Positions 18,068 to 27,964 are shown, numbered from the stretch's first letter. The stretch is DNA of 64,000 nt from Xenorhabdus nematophila ATCC 19061 (GCF_000252955.1 NC_014228.1:4368591-4432590); one strand, 5' to 3'. Notes: generated by a model from the letters alone, not told the origin. Translations and numbers: made by a program.

Positions 18068-18418
18068 GCTTGCCCCTGATAGTTATCATATGCTGGTTTA
18101 TTAAAAATAATAACGCTCTGAATTAGTTAAATTATCTTAGCTAACTCAAGGTCTATGGTGAAATTGGATACTCATCCAAATTTTGCTTTAATATGGCCGA
18201 TTATGTTAGTAAATGATAGCGATTATCGCTTGAATATATTTTTGTTACTATCTTACCCTGAGGAAAAAATATTTTATGGAAAGGTATGAGAAAATTTATA
18301 TAACATTTTGTAAATAAAATTAAAAATAGAAGGTAAGAATAAGAATAGCCTGATTCTGAGTGTTTCACGAGATTGTTATTCTGCCAGTCTCTGTACTGCT
18401 TATGGGCATGGGGAAAAA
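18068..18418. other. nudE-igaA divergent intergenic region
   Basis: These 351 bases hold no gene that I can support. They must contain both divergent promoters. AT-rich stretches near 18240-18320 are suitable, but no clear -35/-10 pair stands out. Confidence 0.4.
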
Positions 18419-20539
18419 ATGAGCTCATTGGTCGTTATATTGGCTATTTTCATCATTAGCCTGATTATAATGGCTTCCTTTCTGGTTTTCAGATGGAGGC
18501 GGCCTGATAACGCGCGTTATCTACCATCAATGACCAAAACAGGTCGCCGTAAACTGAATGCTGATGAATACCAAGCCATTGAATATTATTTAAGAAATGC
18601 TCGCTTTATGATTAAGCCGAACGGTAGGCCCCGATCAGGCTACCCGGCATTACCTCTCAAAAATGATGATGTTTATACTATCAGCTATCCTATCACCCGT
18701 TTTTCCGCTGCGACGGATGAATCGCATCATTGGCGTTATTATATTGATGAAACGGAAATACATCTGCCTGTATGGCTTGAGCCGTTTATCAAGCAGCAAA
18801 ATACAATTGAGATTGTTCAGACCACATCCATGCTGATTGTCATCGCGCTCAATGGTCATTTTCTGAAAGAATATCAGAAGGATTTGTCCATTACGCGAGC
18901 TATGGCAAAACAAAAAAATGAACAGGCTTCAATTCAGAAAAATGGTAATTCGAGTGCAAAGTTACTGAATGTCCGCAAGGAGACATTAGAAGAGCATCGC
19001 CTTCGTTGCTCAACCGGCATTCAGGAAGGCATTCTGCTGTGTGTGGGGATGTCAATATGGTTTGCCGCCCTTTTCTTGCCACTTCCAACGTTTCCGTGGT
19101 TAATATCGGTATCGATTTTATTTATATTGGGCAGTTTCTGGCTGAGTTTCCGATTACCTGCTGGCCGAAAACTATCAAATATCCATTGTTTTAGCGGTAT
19201 TCCGAAACGTTGGGGAATATTCAGCGAATTTGAACCGGAACAGAGAAAAAACATATCGCTTGGTGGGATCGATCTCATTTATCCGTCGCATTGGGAGTCT
19301 TATGTTTCCCATGATCTAGACCAAAATACCGATATAGATATGTATGTCGATTGCCATGTTGTTAGGCAGGGCCGTCATCTTTCCTTGCATGAAGAAGAGA
19401 AACACTATCCTTATCAGTGTTACAGGAAGAACATGATATTGGTTGCTTTCTCCGTTACAGCGATGTTGCTGCTTTATTTTTACCAGCCTGTGAGCTTATC
19501 CATGCGGCTCAGTTTTGCCTGGTTATACGGCAGCAATACTAAAGTCATCAACAGTGTCACAGAATTGCAAAATATATCGCTGAAGGAAGGGGACGTACTG
19601 AAGGTCAAAGGGACCGGGATGTGCTATTTTCCGCCTGAAATCGAACCAAAATACAATTATTCCACAATGTTCATACCATTTAATTGTTGGGGGATTTATT
19701 GGAACAGTGAGATGCCGATACCCCTGATTGAATCAGATGTTATCGATAACGCAGCCGCCCTGATTAACACAGTGAATGAGCAATTATATCAGATTGAACG
19801 GAACCGGAAAGTTAATCCAGGCCTGAATGAAGTGATTGCTAAACCGGGTATGACTCTGCTTGGCAATTTTTCACAAATCATCTTGAAGACGCATCATTTG
19901 TGTCAGAAAGACGAAACCTGCACTCGTCTGCAAAATGCGCTGGTCAATCTGGGTAATGCAAAGAGTTGGCATGATCTATTGAATAAAGCAGAGAAAGGGA
20001 AATTGGATGGAATCCCTGTAATATTGCGGACTGTCAGTGCGGAAGCGTTACAAAAGCTGGTTGATGTGACTACGGCAAACTTTATTTATGATGAAATTCA
20101 CAGAAAGTATATTTTAATCAATAGCCCGTTGCCTGGAGGTGTTTTGCTGCTCAATGCTGAGAGAAAGGATTTGGTTGAGTATCCATTTCGGACAAGCAAT
20201 ATGTATGAAAACTCTGCTATGGATTGGTGGCACGAATTATTGAATCGTTCAGAGATGATGATGCGAACGCCATTTGAAACTGGCGGGATTGTCACAGGGT
20301 TGTTTGAGGATACCAATGGAACACTCAACATCACGCTGCATCGTGAGCCGGATACCGCTGAGCTTATACGCTATCTGGGTAGCTGTTTTTTGCTGGCAAT
20401 GTTACTGGTGACATTCACAATCAACATTATTTTGATAATAAATAAAATATATAAGAACCGGCGGCGCATCGAATATATCATGCAATATTATGCTAACTGC
20501 TTAAATGGGAGAAACAACCATGCCGAACTCAGACACTGA
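18419..20539 (+). CDS. igaA: IgaA/YrfF/UmoB inner-membrane inhibitor of Rcs signalling
   Basis: Inner-membrane protein of 706 residues that restrains the RcsCDB envelope-stress phosphorelay by contact with RcsD. The N-terminal membrane helix (about 4-24) is followed by a cytoplasmic region, a helix pair near 205-245, another helix near 340-358, a long periplasmic domain containing several cysteines, and a C-terminal helix near 655-680. The length fits IgaA/UmoB. Its last 20 bases overlap the start of hslR. The E. coli gene yrfG, often next to it, is absent here. Confidence 0.92.
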   Translation: MSSLVVILAIFIISLIIMASFLVFRWRRPDNARYLPSMTKTGRRKLNADEYQAIEYYLRNARFMIKPNGRPRSGYPALPLKNDDVYTISYPITRFSAATDESHHWRYYIDETEIHLPVWLEPFIKQQNTIEIVQTTSMLIVIALNGHFLKEYQKDLSITRAMAKQKNEQASIQKNGNSSAKLLNVRKETLEEHRLRCSTGIQEGILLCVGMSIWFAALFLPLPTFPWLISVSILFILGSFWLSFRLPAGRKLSNIHCFSGIPKRWGIFSEFEPEQRKNISLGGIDLIYPSHWESYVSHDLDQNTDIDMYVDCHVVRQGRHLSLHEEEKHYPYQCYRKNMILVAFSVTAMLLLYFYQPVSLSMRLSFAWLYGSNTKVINSVTELQNISLKEGDVLKVKGTGMCYFPPEIEPKYNYSTMFIPFNCWGIYWNSEMPIPLIESDVIDNAAALINTVNEQLYQIERNRKVNPGLNEVIAKPGMTLLGNFSQIILKTHHLCQKDETCTRLQNALVNLGNAKSWHDLLNKAEKGKLDGIPVILRTVSAEALQKLVDVTTANFIYDEIHRKYILINSPLPGGVLLLNAERKDLVEYPFRTSNMYENSAMDWWHELLNRSEMMMRTPFETGGIVTGLFEDTNGTLNITLHREPDTAELIRYLGSCFLLAMLLVTFTINIILIINKIYKNRRRIEYIMQYYANCLNGRNNHAELRH

Positions 20540-20942
20540 TCAGGCTGTCCGCCTTGATAAATGGTTGTGGGCTGCCCGTTTTTATAAGACCCGTTCTATT
20601 GCCCGAGAAATGATTGAAGGGGGAAAAGTCCATTATAATGGGCAGCGGAGTAAGCCGAGCAAACTGGTTGAGTTGAATGCAGAGATCAAGCTGCGTCAGG
20701 GAAATGATGAAAAAACGGTGATAATTCTGGCATTGAGCGGTCACAGGCGTGGTGCCACTGAAGCCCAACAACTTTATCAGGAAACGGCAGAAAGCATTAT
20801 CAATCGGGAAAAAATGTCATTGGCCCGTAAAATGAATGCGCTTGCGATGCCGCATCCCTATCGTCGCCCGGGTAAAAAAGAGCGGCGTGCACTCATTAAA
20901 TTCAAGAACGTGAAATTAAGTGGGTCGGAAGATATTCAATAG
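20520..20942 (+). CDS. hslR: Heat-shock protein Hsp15, ribosome-associated
   Basis: S4-domain RNA-binding protein of 140 residues. It binds 50S subunits that carry a stalled peptidyl-tRNA and helps rescue them. The S4 region starts at once (VRLDKWLWAARFYKTRSIAR) and includes IEGGKVHYNGQRSKPSK. The C-terminus is basic. I chose ATG 20520 because GGGAG lies nine bases upstream; an in-frame ATG at 20505 would overlap igaA further. It is followed by hslO. Confidence 0.93.
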   Translation: MPNSDTDQAVRLDKWLWAARFYKTRSIAREMIEGGKVHYNGQRSKPSKLVELNAEIKLRQGNDEKTVIILALSGHRRGATEAQQLYQETAESIINREKMSLARKMNALAMPHPYRRPGKKERRALIKFKNVKLSGSEDIQ

Positions 20943-21024
20943 ATTTCAAATTGTATCGCAGCGAATAAAGCGGCAATCTGAAAAGATGGAATTGATAACC
21001 GTCTCAATGAAATGAGAGAGATTT

Positions 21025-21897
21025 ATGACCAAACATGACCAATTATACCGATTTTTATTTGAAAGCCACTCTGTCAGGGGGGAACTGGTTTCCGTCAGTG
21101 AGACTTACCAGCGTATGCTGGAGAACCATCACTTCCCTCAACCTGTACAGCGGCTATTGGGTGAATTGTTGGTCGCTACCAGCTTGTTGACGGCCATATT
21201 GAAATTCAACGGGGATATTACGGTACAGATCCAGGGTGATGGGCCCGTTAAACTGGCGGTGATTAATGGCAACAACCAGCAGCAGATGCGTGGTACGGCC
21301 CGTATTGACGGCGATGTGAAGGCGGAAAGTAGTCTGCATGACATGATAGGCAATGGCTATATGGTGATTACGGTCACTCCGACAGAAGGTGAACGCTATC
21401 AGGGGGTTGTCGCCCTGGAAGGTGAAACGCTGGCAGCATGTTTGGATGTGTACTTCAGGCAGTCTGAACAATTGCCTACTCGTTTATTTATTCGTACCGG
21501 ATTACAGGATGGAAAAATGGCGGCGGGGGGCATGTTATTACAGAGCCTGCCGGGTGCACAGGAAAGTCGTGAGAATACCCTTGACCATCTGGTGCAACTG
21601 ACTGCAACTATTAAAGGGGAAGAACTGTTCACACTGAATGCGGAAGAGATCCTGTATCGTCTTTATCATGAAGAAGATGTCAGGCTCTATGAACCTCAGC
21701 AGGTTGCATTCCGTTGCACGTGTTCCCGCCAACGTTGCGCAGAGACGCTGGTGACCTTGCCGGATGCTGATCTCCAGGAAATTCTGCATAAAGATGGCAA
21801 AATTGATATGGAGTGTGAATTCTGTGGAACGCATTATCTTTTCGAAGAAAAAGATATTAATGAAATAAAGACAGGGAAAAAAGAGCGGTTGCATTAA
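21025..21897 (+). CDS. hslO: Redox-regulated chaperone Hsp33
   Basis: Cytoplasmic holdase chaperone of 290 residues that is switched on by oxidative unfolding. The zinc-binding cysteine switch is intact at the C-terminus: Cys231 and Cys233 (CTCSRQRC), then Cys264 and Cys267 ([10 protein letters not shown]). The N-terminal core holds the conserved [15 protein letters not shown] segment. It is probably co-transcribed with hslR and ends at a strong terminator. Confidence 0.96.
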   Translation: MTKHDQLYRFLFESHSVRGELVSVSETYQRMLENHHFPQPVQRLLGELLVATSLLTAILKFNGDITVQIQGDGPVKLAVINGNNQQQMRGTARIDGDVKAESSLHDMIGNGYMVITVTPTEGERYQGVVALEGETLAACLDVYFRQSEQLPTRLFIRTGLQDGKMAAGGMLLQSLPGAQESRENTLDHLVQLTATIKGEELFTLNAEEILYRLYHEEDVRLYEPQQVAFRCTCSRQRCAETLVTLPDADLQEILHKDGKIDMECEFCGTHYLFEEKDINEIKTGKKERLH

Positions 21898-21918
21898 TCG
21901 CCTGAATAACAGTTTATC

Positions 21919-21943
21919 AAGGGCGTAATATACGCCCTTTTTA
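21919..21943 (+). terminator. Rho-independent terminator of hslRO
   Basis: AAGGGCGTA/TACGCCCTT is a perfect 9-bp stem with a three-base loop and a run of T from 21938, starting 22 bases past the hslO stop. Confidence 0.88.
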
Positions 21944-22095
21944 TGATTAATCCCTTTTTCATTCCGTGTTCTGTGTCTCATATAAACTCAAAAAATTTAA
22001 TGCAATTTCAATTTTTTGATAACAATCGCTGTTAATTAGTCATAATTATTTATTATCCCCCACAGAGATAAAGTATAACTGACCAGGAGCAACAA

Positions 22096-23718
22096 ATGAG
22101 CGTTACAGGTATTACTGAGCAGGAGCTTGCGGTTTATGGTATTCGTAATGTTAGTGAAATTGTTTATAACCCAAGTTATGAACTGTTATTCTCTGAAGAA
22201 ACCCAATCCTCACTTCAGGGGTATGAGCGGGGCACATTAACTGACCTTGGTGCCGTTGCAGTGGATACCGGTATTTTCACAGGGCGTTCTCCTAAAGATA
22301 AATTCATCGTTCGTGATGACGTTACCCGTGATACCGTTTGGTGGGCTGATCAGGGTAAAGGGAAGAATGATAACAAACCGCTCAGTCAGGAAACCTGGTC
22401 TCATCTTAAGGGCTTGGTTACTCAGCAGCTTTCAGGCAAACGTTTGTTTGTCGTGGATGCGTTCTGCGGAGCCAATGCGGATACGCGTCTGAAAGTCCGT
22501 TTTATCACAGAAGTGGCGTGGCAGGCTCATTTCGTGAAAAACATGTTTATCCGTCCGTCAGACGAAGAGCTGGTTGATTTCACGCCAGATTTTATCGTAA
22601 TGAATGGTGCCAAATGCACGAATCCGCAATGGAAAGAGCAGGGGCTGAACTCTGAAAACTTTGTTGCTTTTAACCTGACAGAACGGATGCAATTGATTGG
22701 TGGTACCTGGTACGGCGGTGAAATGAAAAAAGGGATGTTCTCTATGATGAACTACCTGTTGCCACTGAAAGGTATTGCTTCCATGCACTGTTCTGCCAAC
22801 GTAGGCGAAAAAGGCGATGTCGCCATTTTCTTCGGTCTTTCCGGTACGGGTAAAACCACGCTCTCCACAGATCCAAAACGTAAATTGATCGGTGATGATG
22901 AGCATGGCTGGGATGATGACGGTGTGTTTAACTTTGAAGGTGGTTGTTACGCCAAAACCATCAATTTGTCCAAAGACGCTGAGCCGGATATCTATCACGC
23001 TATTCGCCGCGATGCTTTGCTGGAAAACGTGACTGTACTGGCTGACGGTTCGGTTGATTTCAATGACGGCTCCAAGACAGAAAACACCCGCGTTTCTTAT
23101 CCTATCTACCACATTGACAATATTGTTAAGCCGGTGTCAAAAGCAGGACACGCGACGAAAGTCATTTTCCTGACGGCAGATGCTTTCGGTGTGCTGCCGC
23201 CGGTTTCCCGACTGACCCCGGAACAGACGCAATATCACTTCCTGTCTGGTTTTACGGCAAAACTGGCGGGAACTGAGCGCGGTGTAACAGAACCAACCCC
23301 AACCTTCTCTGCCTGCTTTGGTGCGGCATTCCTGTCGCTGCATCCGACCCAATATGCAAAGGTGCTGGTGAAACGTATGCAGGCATCGGGCGCGAAAGCC
23401 TATCTGGTCAATACTGGCTGGAATGGAACCGGCAAACGTATTTCCATCAAAGATACCCGTGCGATTATTGATGCCATCTTAAATGGTGACATCGAAGACG
23501 CGGATGCCATTGAACTGCCGATTTTTGATTTATCTGTACCGACGGCCTTGCCGGGTGTCGATACCGCTATTTTAGACCCACGTAACACCTATGCGGATCA
23601 ATCTGAGTGGGATATGAAAGCAACAGATCTGGCGCAACGCTTTGTCGATAACTTCGATAAATATACTGACACTGCGGCGGGTGCTGCCTTGGTGAAAGCC
23701 GGTCCTAAGCTGTCATAA
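22096..23718 (+). CDS. pckA: Phosphoenolpyruvate carboxykinase (ATP)
   Basis: Cytoplasmic gluconeogenic enzyme that converts oxaloacetate and ATP to PEP, CO2 and ADP. The 540 residues match the ATP-dependent family. Conserved parts are [10 protein letters not shown] (61-70), the substrate region [15 protein letters not shown], the kinase-1a P-loop GLSGTGKTT (247-255), and the kinase-2 metal-binding stretch [26 protein letters not shown] precedes the ATG, and a terminator follows the stop. Confidence 0.97.
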   Translation: MSVTGITEQELAVYGIRNVSEIVYNPSYELLFSEETQSSLQGYERGTLTDLGAVAVDTGIFTGRSPKDKFIVRDDVTRDTVWWADQGKGKNDNKPLSQETWSHLKGLVTQQLSGKRLFVVDAFCGANADTRLKVRFITEVAWQAHFVKNMFIRPSDEELVDFTPDFIVMNGAKCTNPQWKEQGLNSENFVAFNLTERMQLIGGTWYGGEMKKGMFSMMNYLLPLKGIASMHCSANVGEKGDVAIFFGLSGTGKTTLSTDPKRKLIGDDEHGWDDDGVFNFEGGCYAKTINLSKDAEPDIYHAIRRDALLENVTVLADGSVDFNDGSKTENTRVSYPIYHIDNIVKPVSKAGHATKVIFLTADAFGVLPPVSRLTPEQTQYHFLSGFTAKLAGTERGVTEPTPTFSACFGAAFLSLHPTQYAKVLVKRMQASGAKAYLVNTGWNGTGKRISIKDTRAIIDAILNGDIEDADAIELPIFDLSVPTALPGVDTAILDPRNTYADQSEWDMKATDLAQRFVDNFDKYTDTAAGAALVKAGPKLS

Positions 23719-23744
23719 CGCGCTGATAAATCAAATATCAGGAG

Positions 23745-23773
23745 ACCCTATCTGGTCAGGTAGGGTTTTTTTT
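23745..23773 (+). terminator. Rho-independent terminator of pckA
   Basis: ACCCTA/TAGGGT with an inner CTG/CAG pairing, followed by eight T. It starts 27 bases after the pckA stop and faces the convergent yhhW. Confidence 0.85.
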
Positions 23774-23784
23774 CAAATCTGACT

Positions 23785-24480
23785 TCAATTGGCTGGCAGG
23801 TCGAAAAGTAAAATTTCACTTTCTTGGTTTGCGCTTAATTGAAGACAGGATTCATCCCAGATAGCAACACCATCACTGGCAGTCGCGGGTATCCCATTAA
23901 TGATGACTTCTCCGTTAACAACCTGAATCCATATTGTTCGTGATTTTTCGATGGCGTATTCACTTTTTTCGCCACCTTTTAATGCCCAGCGCCATAATGT
24001 CATATCCTGAAAAACTTTCAGAGAACCTGAACGTGCATCAGGAGAAAGGATTAATTGGCGGCCTTCGACAGACTCAAAACGGCGCTGTTCGTAACGGGGA
24101 GTTAAACCCGTTTTTTCCGGAAGGAGCCAGATTTGGTAAAGATGCAATGGGCGATCATTATGCGGATTATATTCGGAATGACGAATACCGGTTCCTGCAC
24201 TCATAATCTGGAATTCTCCCGCAGGTACTTGCCTTTTATTGCCCATACTGTCTTGATGCTCGACGGTGCCGGAGAGTACATAGGTCACTATTTCCATATC
24301 CTTGTGAGGATGCGTGCCGAATCCCTGACCTGCCTCAATCACATCTTCGTTAATGACCCTGAGTGCAGAAAATCCCATGAAATTTGCATCGTAATAGTTG
24401 GCAAATGAAAACGTATGCCAGCTATCCAGCCAGCCGTGATGAGCATGGCCTCGTTCTGAAGCTTGACGTAAGTAGATCAT
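23785..24480 (-). CDS. yhhW: Pirin-family protein YhhW (quercetin dioxygenase-like)
   Basis: Cupin-fold pirin protein of 231 residues. The E. coli homologue has quercetin 2,3-dioxygenase activity, and the physiological role is uncertain. Metal-binding residues of the N-terminal cupin are seen in FGTHPHKDMEIVTYVLSG (His, His, Glu) and the later SAGTGIRHSEYN (His). I chose ATG 24480 (MIYLRQASERGHAHHGW), which aligns with YhhW, over an upstream TTG. It lies next to ryhB, as in E. coli, where yhhW-yhhX border that RNA gene. Confidence 0.93.
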   Translation of the reverse strand: MIYLRQASERGHAHHGWLDSWHTFSFANYYDANFMGFSALRVINEDVIEAGQGFGTHPHKDMEIVTYVLSGTVEHQDSMGNKRQVPAGEFQIMSAGTGIRHSEYNPHNDRPLHLYQIWLLPEKTGLTPRYEQRRFESVEGRQLILSPDARSGSLKVFQDMTLWRWALKGGEKSEYAIEKSRTIWIQVVNGEVIINGIPATASDGVAIWDESCLQLSANQESEILLFDLPAN

Positions 24481-24596
24481 TTTCAAAATCCCTCAATGTT
24501 TTTTGTAGTCTAGTTGAAGGTATGAAATATAAAAGAGTAGAAATTTAACCTTAGGATTCAAAATATTTGAATAATAAATAAGAAGAGCAAAAGGCA

Positions 24597-24699
24597 AAAA
24601 AAAAGCCAACATCAAGTTGGCTTATAAAAGTAAACACTGGAAGCAATGTGAGCAATGTCGTACTTTCACATGGACCCTGAAGGTGGTGCACTGAAAGTG
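24597..24699 (-). ncRNA. ryhB: RyhB iron-responsive small RNA
   Basis: Hfq-dependent antisense RNA that represses mRNAs of iron-using proteins when iron is short. The conserved seed region is identical to E. coli RyhB over the 25 bases at 24637-24661 (it contains GACATTGCTCACATTGCTTC). The 3' end is a perfect terminator hairpin, AAGCCAAC/GTTGGCTT (24603-24623), with a run of U. A Fur box covers the promoter, and position beside yhhW agrees with E. coli. The 5' end is estimated from the -10 (24706-24711). An IS982 lies only about 15 bases beyond the -35. Confidence 0.9.
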
Positions 24700-24701
24700 A
24701 T

Positions 24702-24720
24702 AGTAATGATAATCGTTCTC
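24702..24720 (-). promoter_or_regulatory. Fur box over the ryhB promoter
   Basis: AGTAATGATAATCGTTCTC matches the 19-bp Fur consensus at 15 of 19 positions. It overlaps a -10 (TATCAT on the minus strand, 24706-24711). A -35-like TTTACA (complement of 24730-24735) lies 18 bases further up. Iron-loaded Fur would block ryhB transcription. Confidence 0.82.
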
Positions 24721-24753
24721 AATATCATTTGTAAAGTGTTTTTTTAATCAACC

Positions 24754-25638
24754 TCAGCTTCGTTTAAAGATAGCGATTTCATTATCCCGTAGATTCAAGC
24801 TCGGTTTTTTAGGTTGGAATGTATAAGCAATAAGACCGGCAGCAACTTCCAACAAAAAACCGAGCTGACTGCGATGCCTTGAATGCTCTATCTGAGAAAT
24901 ATTTTTGAGCTGGTCGACGACCGTTTCTATCAAAAATCTCCGTCTTAACATCAACCTATCCCAGAGAGATAATGCTTTGGTTTTCATGTTATTCCGGACA
25001 TTGGTGATTAACGTGACACCTTCCGCTTCTAACTCATCGCATAAAGCCTGGGATAAATACCCCTTATCACCATACAAACATCCTGTTAGTCCTTTTGTCA
25101 GCGCTCTGACTGGCTGACGATCATCCTGGTTTCCTGCGGTGAGTTTCACGGCTAACAATTCACCGCAATCATTGATAACCAAATGAAGTTTAAAGCCATA
25201 AAACCAGCCTGTACTCGTTTTACCTCGTTGTGCCATCCCTTCAAATACGCGATGACGGGGAATACGAAGATTGTGACAAACAGCAATTTTGGTAGAATCA
25301 ATAAAAGCAATCCCTTGAGTTTGCGCCTTACGTGATGAAAGAAAAGCGCATAAAGGAATAAGCGCCCTTTTCTTCAGGGTGAGGATACGAGTATAGCTGA
25401 CTAATCCGGGAAAATCGGCTGTAAAATATTGTTTTACATGTTCAATATAAAATGTTTTAAAATCACGATAATGACTCATATGAAATAAAATGAGGATCAT
25501 CATGACTTCACTGAGAGAAAGGGATGCCTCACGGTGCCGTTTACGTAATCCATTTTCAATGAGTTGTTGATGCCAGAGAGGGATAAATTTTTGGCAAAAG
25601 TCATCGACGCAGCAGTAAAGTTCTTCTAAATTATACAT
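24754..25638 (-). CDS. IS982-family transposase (copy B)
   Basis: Complete DDE transposase of 294 residues. It starts ELYCCVDDFCQKFIPLWHQQ and carries IAFIDSTKIAVCHNLRIPRH (Asp), CLYGDKGYLSQ (Asp) and FLIETVVDQLKNISQ (Glu). The ATG at 25638 is preceded by GGAGA (25648-25652). The A of the start codon pairs in an inverted repeat that may limit translation. Confidence 0.93.
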   Translation of the reverse strand: MYNLEELYCCVDDFCQKFIPLWHQQLIENGLRKRHREASLSLSEVMMILILFHMSHYRDFKTFYIEHVKQYFTADFPGLVSYTRILTLKKRALIPLCAFLSSRKAQTQGIAFIDSTKIAVCHNLRIPRHRVFEGMAQRGKTSTGWFYGFKLHLVINDCGELLAVKLTAGNQDDRQPVRALTKGLTGCLYGDKGYLSQALCDELEAEGVTLITNVRNNMKTKALSLWDRLMLRRRFLIETVVDQLKNISQIEHSRHRSQLGFLLEVAAGLIAYTFQPKKPSLNLRDNEIAIFKRS

Positions 25639-25697
25639 GCCTGAGGGTCTCCACTATTTTGTTTTCTTTAGCAAAAACGTTGATCGTGCCTCAGGCA
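25638..25697 (-). promoter_or_regulatory. Start-site inverted repeat of IS982 copy B
   Basis: TGCCTGAGG (25638-25646) and CCTCAGGCA (25689-25697) form a perfect 9-bp stem around a 42-base loop. The ribosome site GGAGA lies just inside the loop and the start codon overlaps the stem. The geometry matches copy A (9-bp stem, 40-base loop) with different bases. Confidence 0.6.
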
Positions 25698-25763
25698 CTT
25701 TAGTTCCCTTCCCTTAAGCGAAGCTCAGGTTAATCAAATTTAGATTTTGTTTCAGTTGTAAGG

Positions 25764-26693
25764 TTAATTCTTCCCCAATTCCATTTGATAGAGATGTTGC
25801 GTACCTGTGTCGTGAAATTGATATGGGTTTACTTGGTAGCCCCGTAGCCACAGTAGAAACCATCCACCATGATCATCGGGGCAAAGGCCGGCGAATCGGA
25901 ATCCGCCTTTTTTGAGTGGTGGACACAATGCCAGAGATTCTTCACAGGCAGGCAGTTTTAAATAAATCAACTGCCTGGCTGGAAAATCAATCACTTCTGA
26001 CAAAAAGTCAGAAGGAACATCGTATAGTGTGATTTCCAGGCGACGCCCGAATTTTTTTATGGTAAATGGCTCTGAGATAAAAGCACGACGACACACTTGC
26101 TGTGCACAAAGTGATGATTCACCCACATACTGGCTTATCTGGTCAGCCCAGTTGCGCCAAGGCTGAGGCCAGTTCAGTTTGGGCAGTGGCAATGATTTCA
26201 GTGGTAAGATGCCCTGCACAATACTTTCAGGCTCTGGCAGCCCAAACGGTGAATCAACATAATCCAGCATCAGTGCTGTAGAGTAAAAACCTAAGGTCCG
26301 GGCGATATACTGGCTTTTCGGATGCGAACATACCTGTTTCATCGTCAATAACCTATAGTGTTGATCTTTCGCATAATGACATAAATAACTGCCGAGAGAC
26401 TTAGCGATGCCATAGCCTTGAAAATCAGGATCTACGGCAATGAGTGCCAGCTCGGCATGATTCTGGTGCACCGCGTCCTTAACCAATGAAGCATGGCCAA
26501 TGAGGCGTTCCTGATAGAACGCCAAGGAGGAATACCACTGTCCTGTGGCTTGATAATCATCGATCAGTCTGGGCAGATAGATGTCAGGGTAGACATACGA
26601 ATCGCCGTAGACTTCACGGAATAATTGGCTGATTTTTTTATCATCACCCGACTGATAGCTTCGAATCTGAATGGCGGAAGGGAAGATAGTCAT
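25764..26693 (-). CDS. GNAT-family N-acetyltransferase, last gene of Lux-like operon
   Basis: A predicted cytoplasmic acyltransferase of about 309 residues. The N-terminal half is a GNAT fold with the acetyl-CoA motif around AELALIAVDPDFQGYGIAKS (about residues 80-99) and the following SHPKSQYIARTLGFYSTALM. The C-terminal 130 residues are not recognised and may bind the substrate. I preferred ATG 26693 to an in-frame TTG at 26702. It begins 12 bases after the stop of the PaaK-like gene, so it is the last member of the four-gene operon. It may acylate the pathway product or a carrier; the substrate is unknown. Confidence 0.72.
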   Translation of the reverse strand: MTIFPSAIQIRSYQSGDDKKISQLFREVYGDSYVYPDIYLPRLIDDYQATGQWYSSLAFYQERLIGHASLVKDAVHQNHAELALIAVDPDFQGYGIAKSLGSYLCHYAKDQHYRLLTMKQVCSHPKSQYIARTLGFYSTALMLDYVDSPFGLPEPESIVQGILPLKSLPLPKLNWPQPWRNWADQISQYVGESSLCAQQVCRRAFISEPFTIKKFGRRLEITLYDVPSDFLSEVIDFPARQLIYLKLPACEESLALCPPLKKGGFRFAGLCPDDHGGWFLLWLRGYQVNPYQFHDTGTQHLYQMELGKN

Positions 26694-26705
26694 CGATTTC
26701 AACCT

Positions 26706-27950
26706 TTAACTATGGCTGCGCAGATCCACAACCCGCTGCAATTTCCCTGAGCGTGGGTGCGTATGCATACTATCAATATTGGTTTGAACGATTTCCAACA
26801 TGCTTTGCTCTGTGCAATCCCTGTCCAGACTGGGAAAGGCCGTCAGTACGCTATGGCGAATCTTGTCGATATCGACAGCCTGAAGGCTGGCTACCAGCAA
26901 TCTGAGCTTGTCTTGTCCTGATTGCTGAGATAATTCCAACTGCCAGGCCAGAAGTTCTGTCTGCTGAGCCAATTGGGCGGCTAAATCGTCAGGGAATAGT
27001 GAAAGTGTGCCAAACCGGATCCGGTAGCCCTGATTGGCACGTCCTTGCAGGGCAAATTTGCGATATTTCTGTTCCGGCTCACACCAACAAGCCAAATCGC
27101 CGGTAGGATAGCGAATAACAGGCATGAGCCGGCGTTGCAGATTAGTTACCACTAACAGCCCATTGCGCTGCGGCGTTGTGATTGGCTGATAAGTAATTTC
27201 ATCCACGATTTCAACAATGGTGTCTTCATCAAATGTCCGATGCTCACCTTGTTGACATTGTGGATCGGCAAAACCGATCAAACCTGCATCAACACTGGCA
27301 CAACCTATTGATCCTAAACGAGCCTGAGGAAAAACGTCTCTGATGATGGCAGTTTGCGAATCAAATAGACTTTCTCCCCCATAAAGAATGGTCTCTACCA
27401 TAGGTAATGTTTGCCCTGTATCTTTCAGATAATGGGCAAAGCGAATTAATTGAACCGGAACACCTGCCAGTACATTAATGTTATGGAGTTTGATATTACT
27501 GGCCAGCAATTCGTCTTCAACTTTGCAGGTGAAGGGAAACTCCACAATAGGAAGCGGCGCATTTGATAATGCACCGTGGATAAATATAAAACTGGTATAC
27601 AGATCACCGGCAAAAAACAGGTTGGCTACCCGATCGCCTGATCTTAACTGGTGCGCTATACCTTGCCCAAAAACGCGAATAAAGGCTTTCCATTCTTGTT
27701 GGCTGAAAACCGATAATCGCCCGTCGCTGGTGGAGCCGCCCGTTTTATACACATGGCCGCCTTCCGGTGAAGCCGTCAGCACTGGCCATGTTTGTAAATC
27801 GTTTGAATGGGCCCAGTAATGACCAGGCTCCACGAGTGGCAAATCTTTCAGAGTCCAGTTCTCCGGAACAGACTGGTAGAGATTTTGATAATAGGCAGAA
27901 TGCTTGCGCGCATGATGGAACAAATCAATCAATGTCGTTCTGGTTATCAT
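26706..27950 (-). CDS. PaaK-like adenylate-forming enzyme
   Basis: Adenylate-forming protein of 414 residues in the phenylacetate-CoA ligase/CoF synthetase group. An ATP-binding loop TGGSTSDGRL is at 70-79. A motif region LYGGESLF is followed by SIGCASVDAGLIGFADP and then LMPVIRYPTGDLACW, corresponding to the tyrosine and aspartate adenylation motifs. It lies 14 bases behind the LuxC-PaaK fusion gene and resembles the fusion's C-terminal half, so the two probably arose by duplication. It would activate a carboxylic acid as an acyl-adenylate; the acyl acceptor is not known. Confidence 0.75.
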   Translation of the reverse strand: MITRTTLIDLFHHARKHSAYYQNLYQSVPENWTLKDLPLVEPGHYWAHSNDLQTWPVLTASPEGGHVYKTGGSTSDGRLSVFSQQEWKAFIRVFGQGIAHQLRSGDRVANLFFAGDLYTSFIFIHGALSNAPLPIVEFPFTCKVEDELLASNIKLHNINVLAGVPVQLIRFAHYLKDTGQTLPMVETILYGGESLFDSQTAIIRDVFPQARLGSIGCASVDAGLIGFADPQCQQGEHRTFDEDTIVEIVDEITYQPITTPQRNGLLVVTNLQRRLMPVIRYPTGDLACWCEPEQKYRKFALQGRANQGYRIRFGTLSLFPDDLAAQLAQQTELLAWQLELSQQSGQDKLRLLVASLQAVDIDKIRHSVLTAFPSLDRDCTEQSMLEIVQTNIDSMHTHPRSGKLQRVVDLRSHS

Positions 27951-27964
27951 CTTATGTCACTCAA

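Larger units (their letters stand above)
24751..25730 (-). mobile_element. IS982-family element, copy B, intact
   Basis: A 980-bp element with imperfect inverted ends (ACCTCAGCTTCG at 24751 and, on the other strand, ACCTGAGCTTCG ending at 25730). It is flanked by a TAATCA duplication at 24745-24750 and 25731-25736. It is a different IS982 type from copy A, with about half the residues shared. It inserted between the ryhB promoter and the Lux-like operon. Confidence 0.93.
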
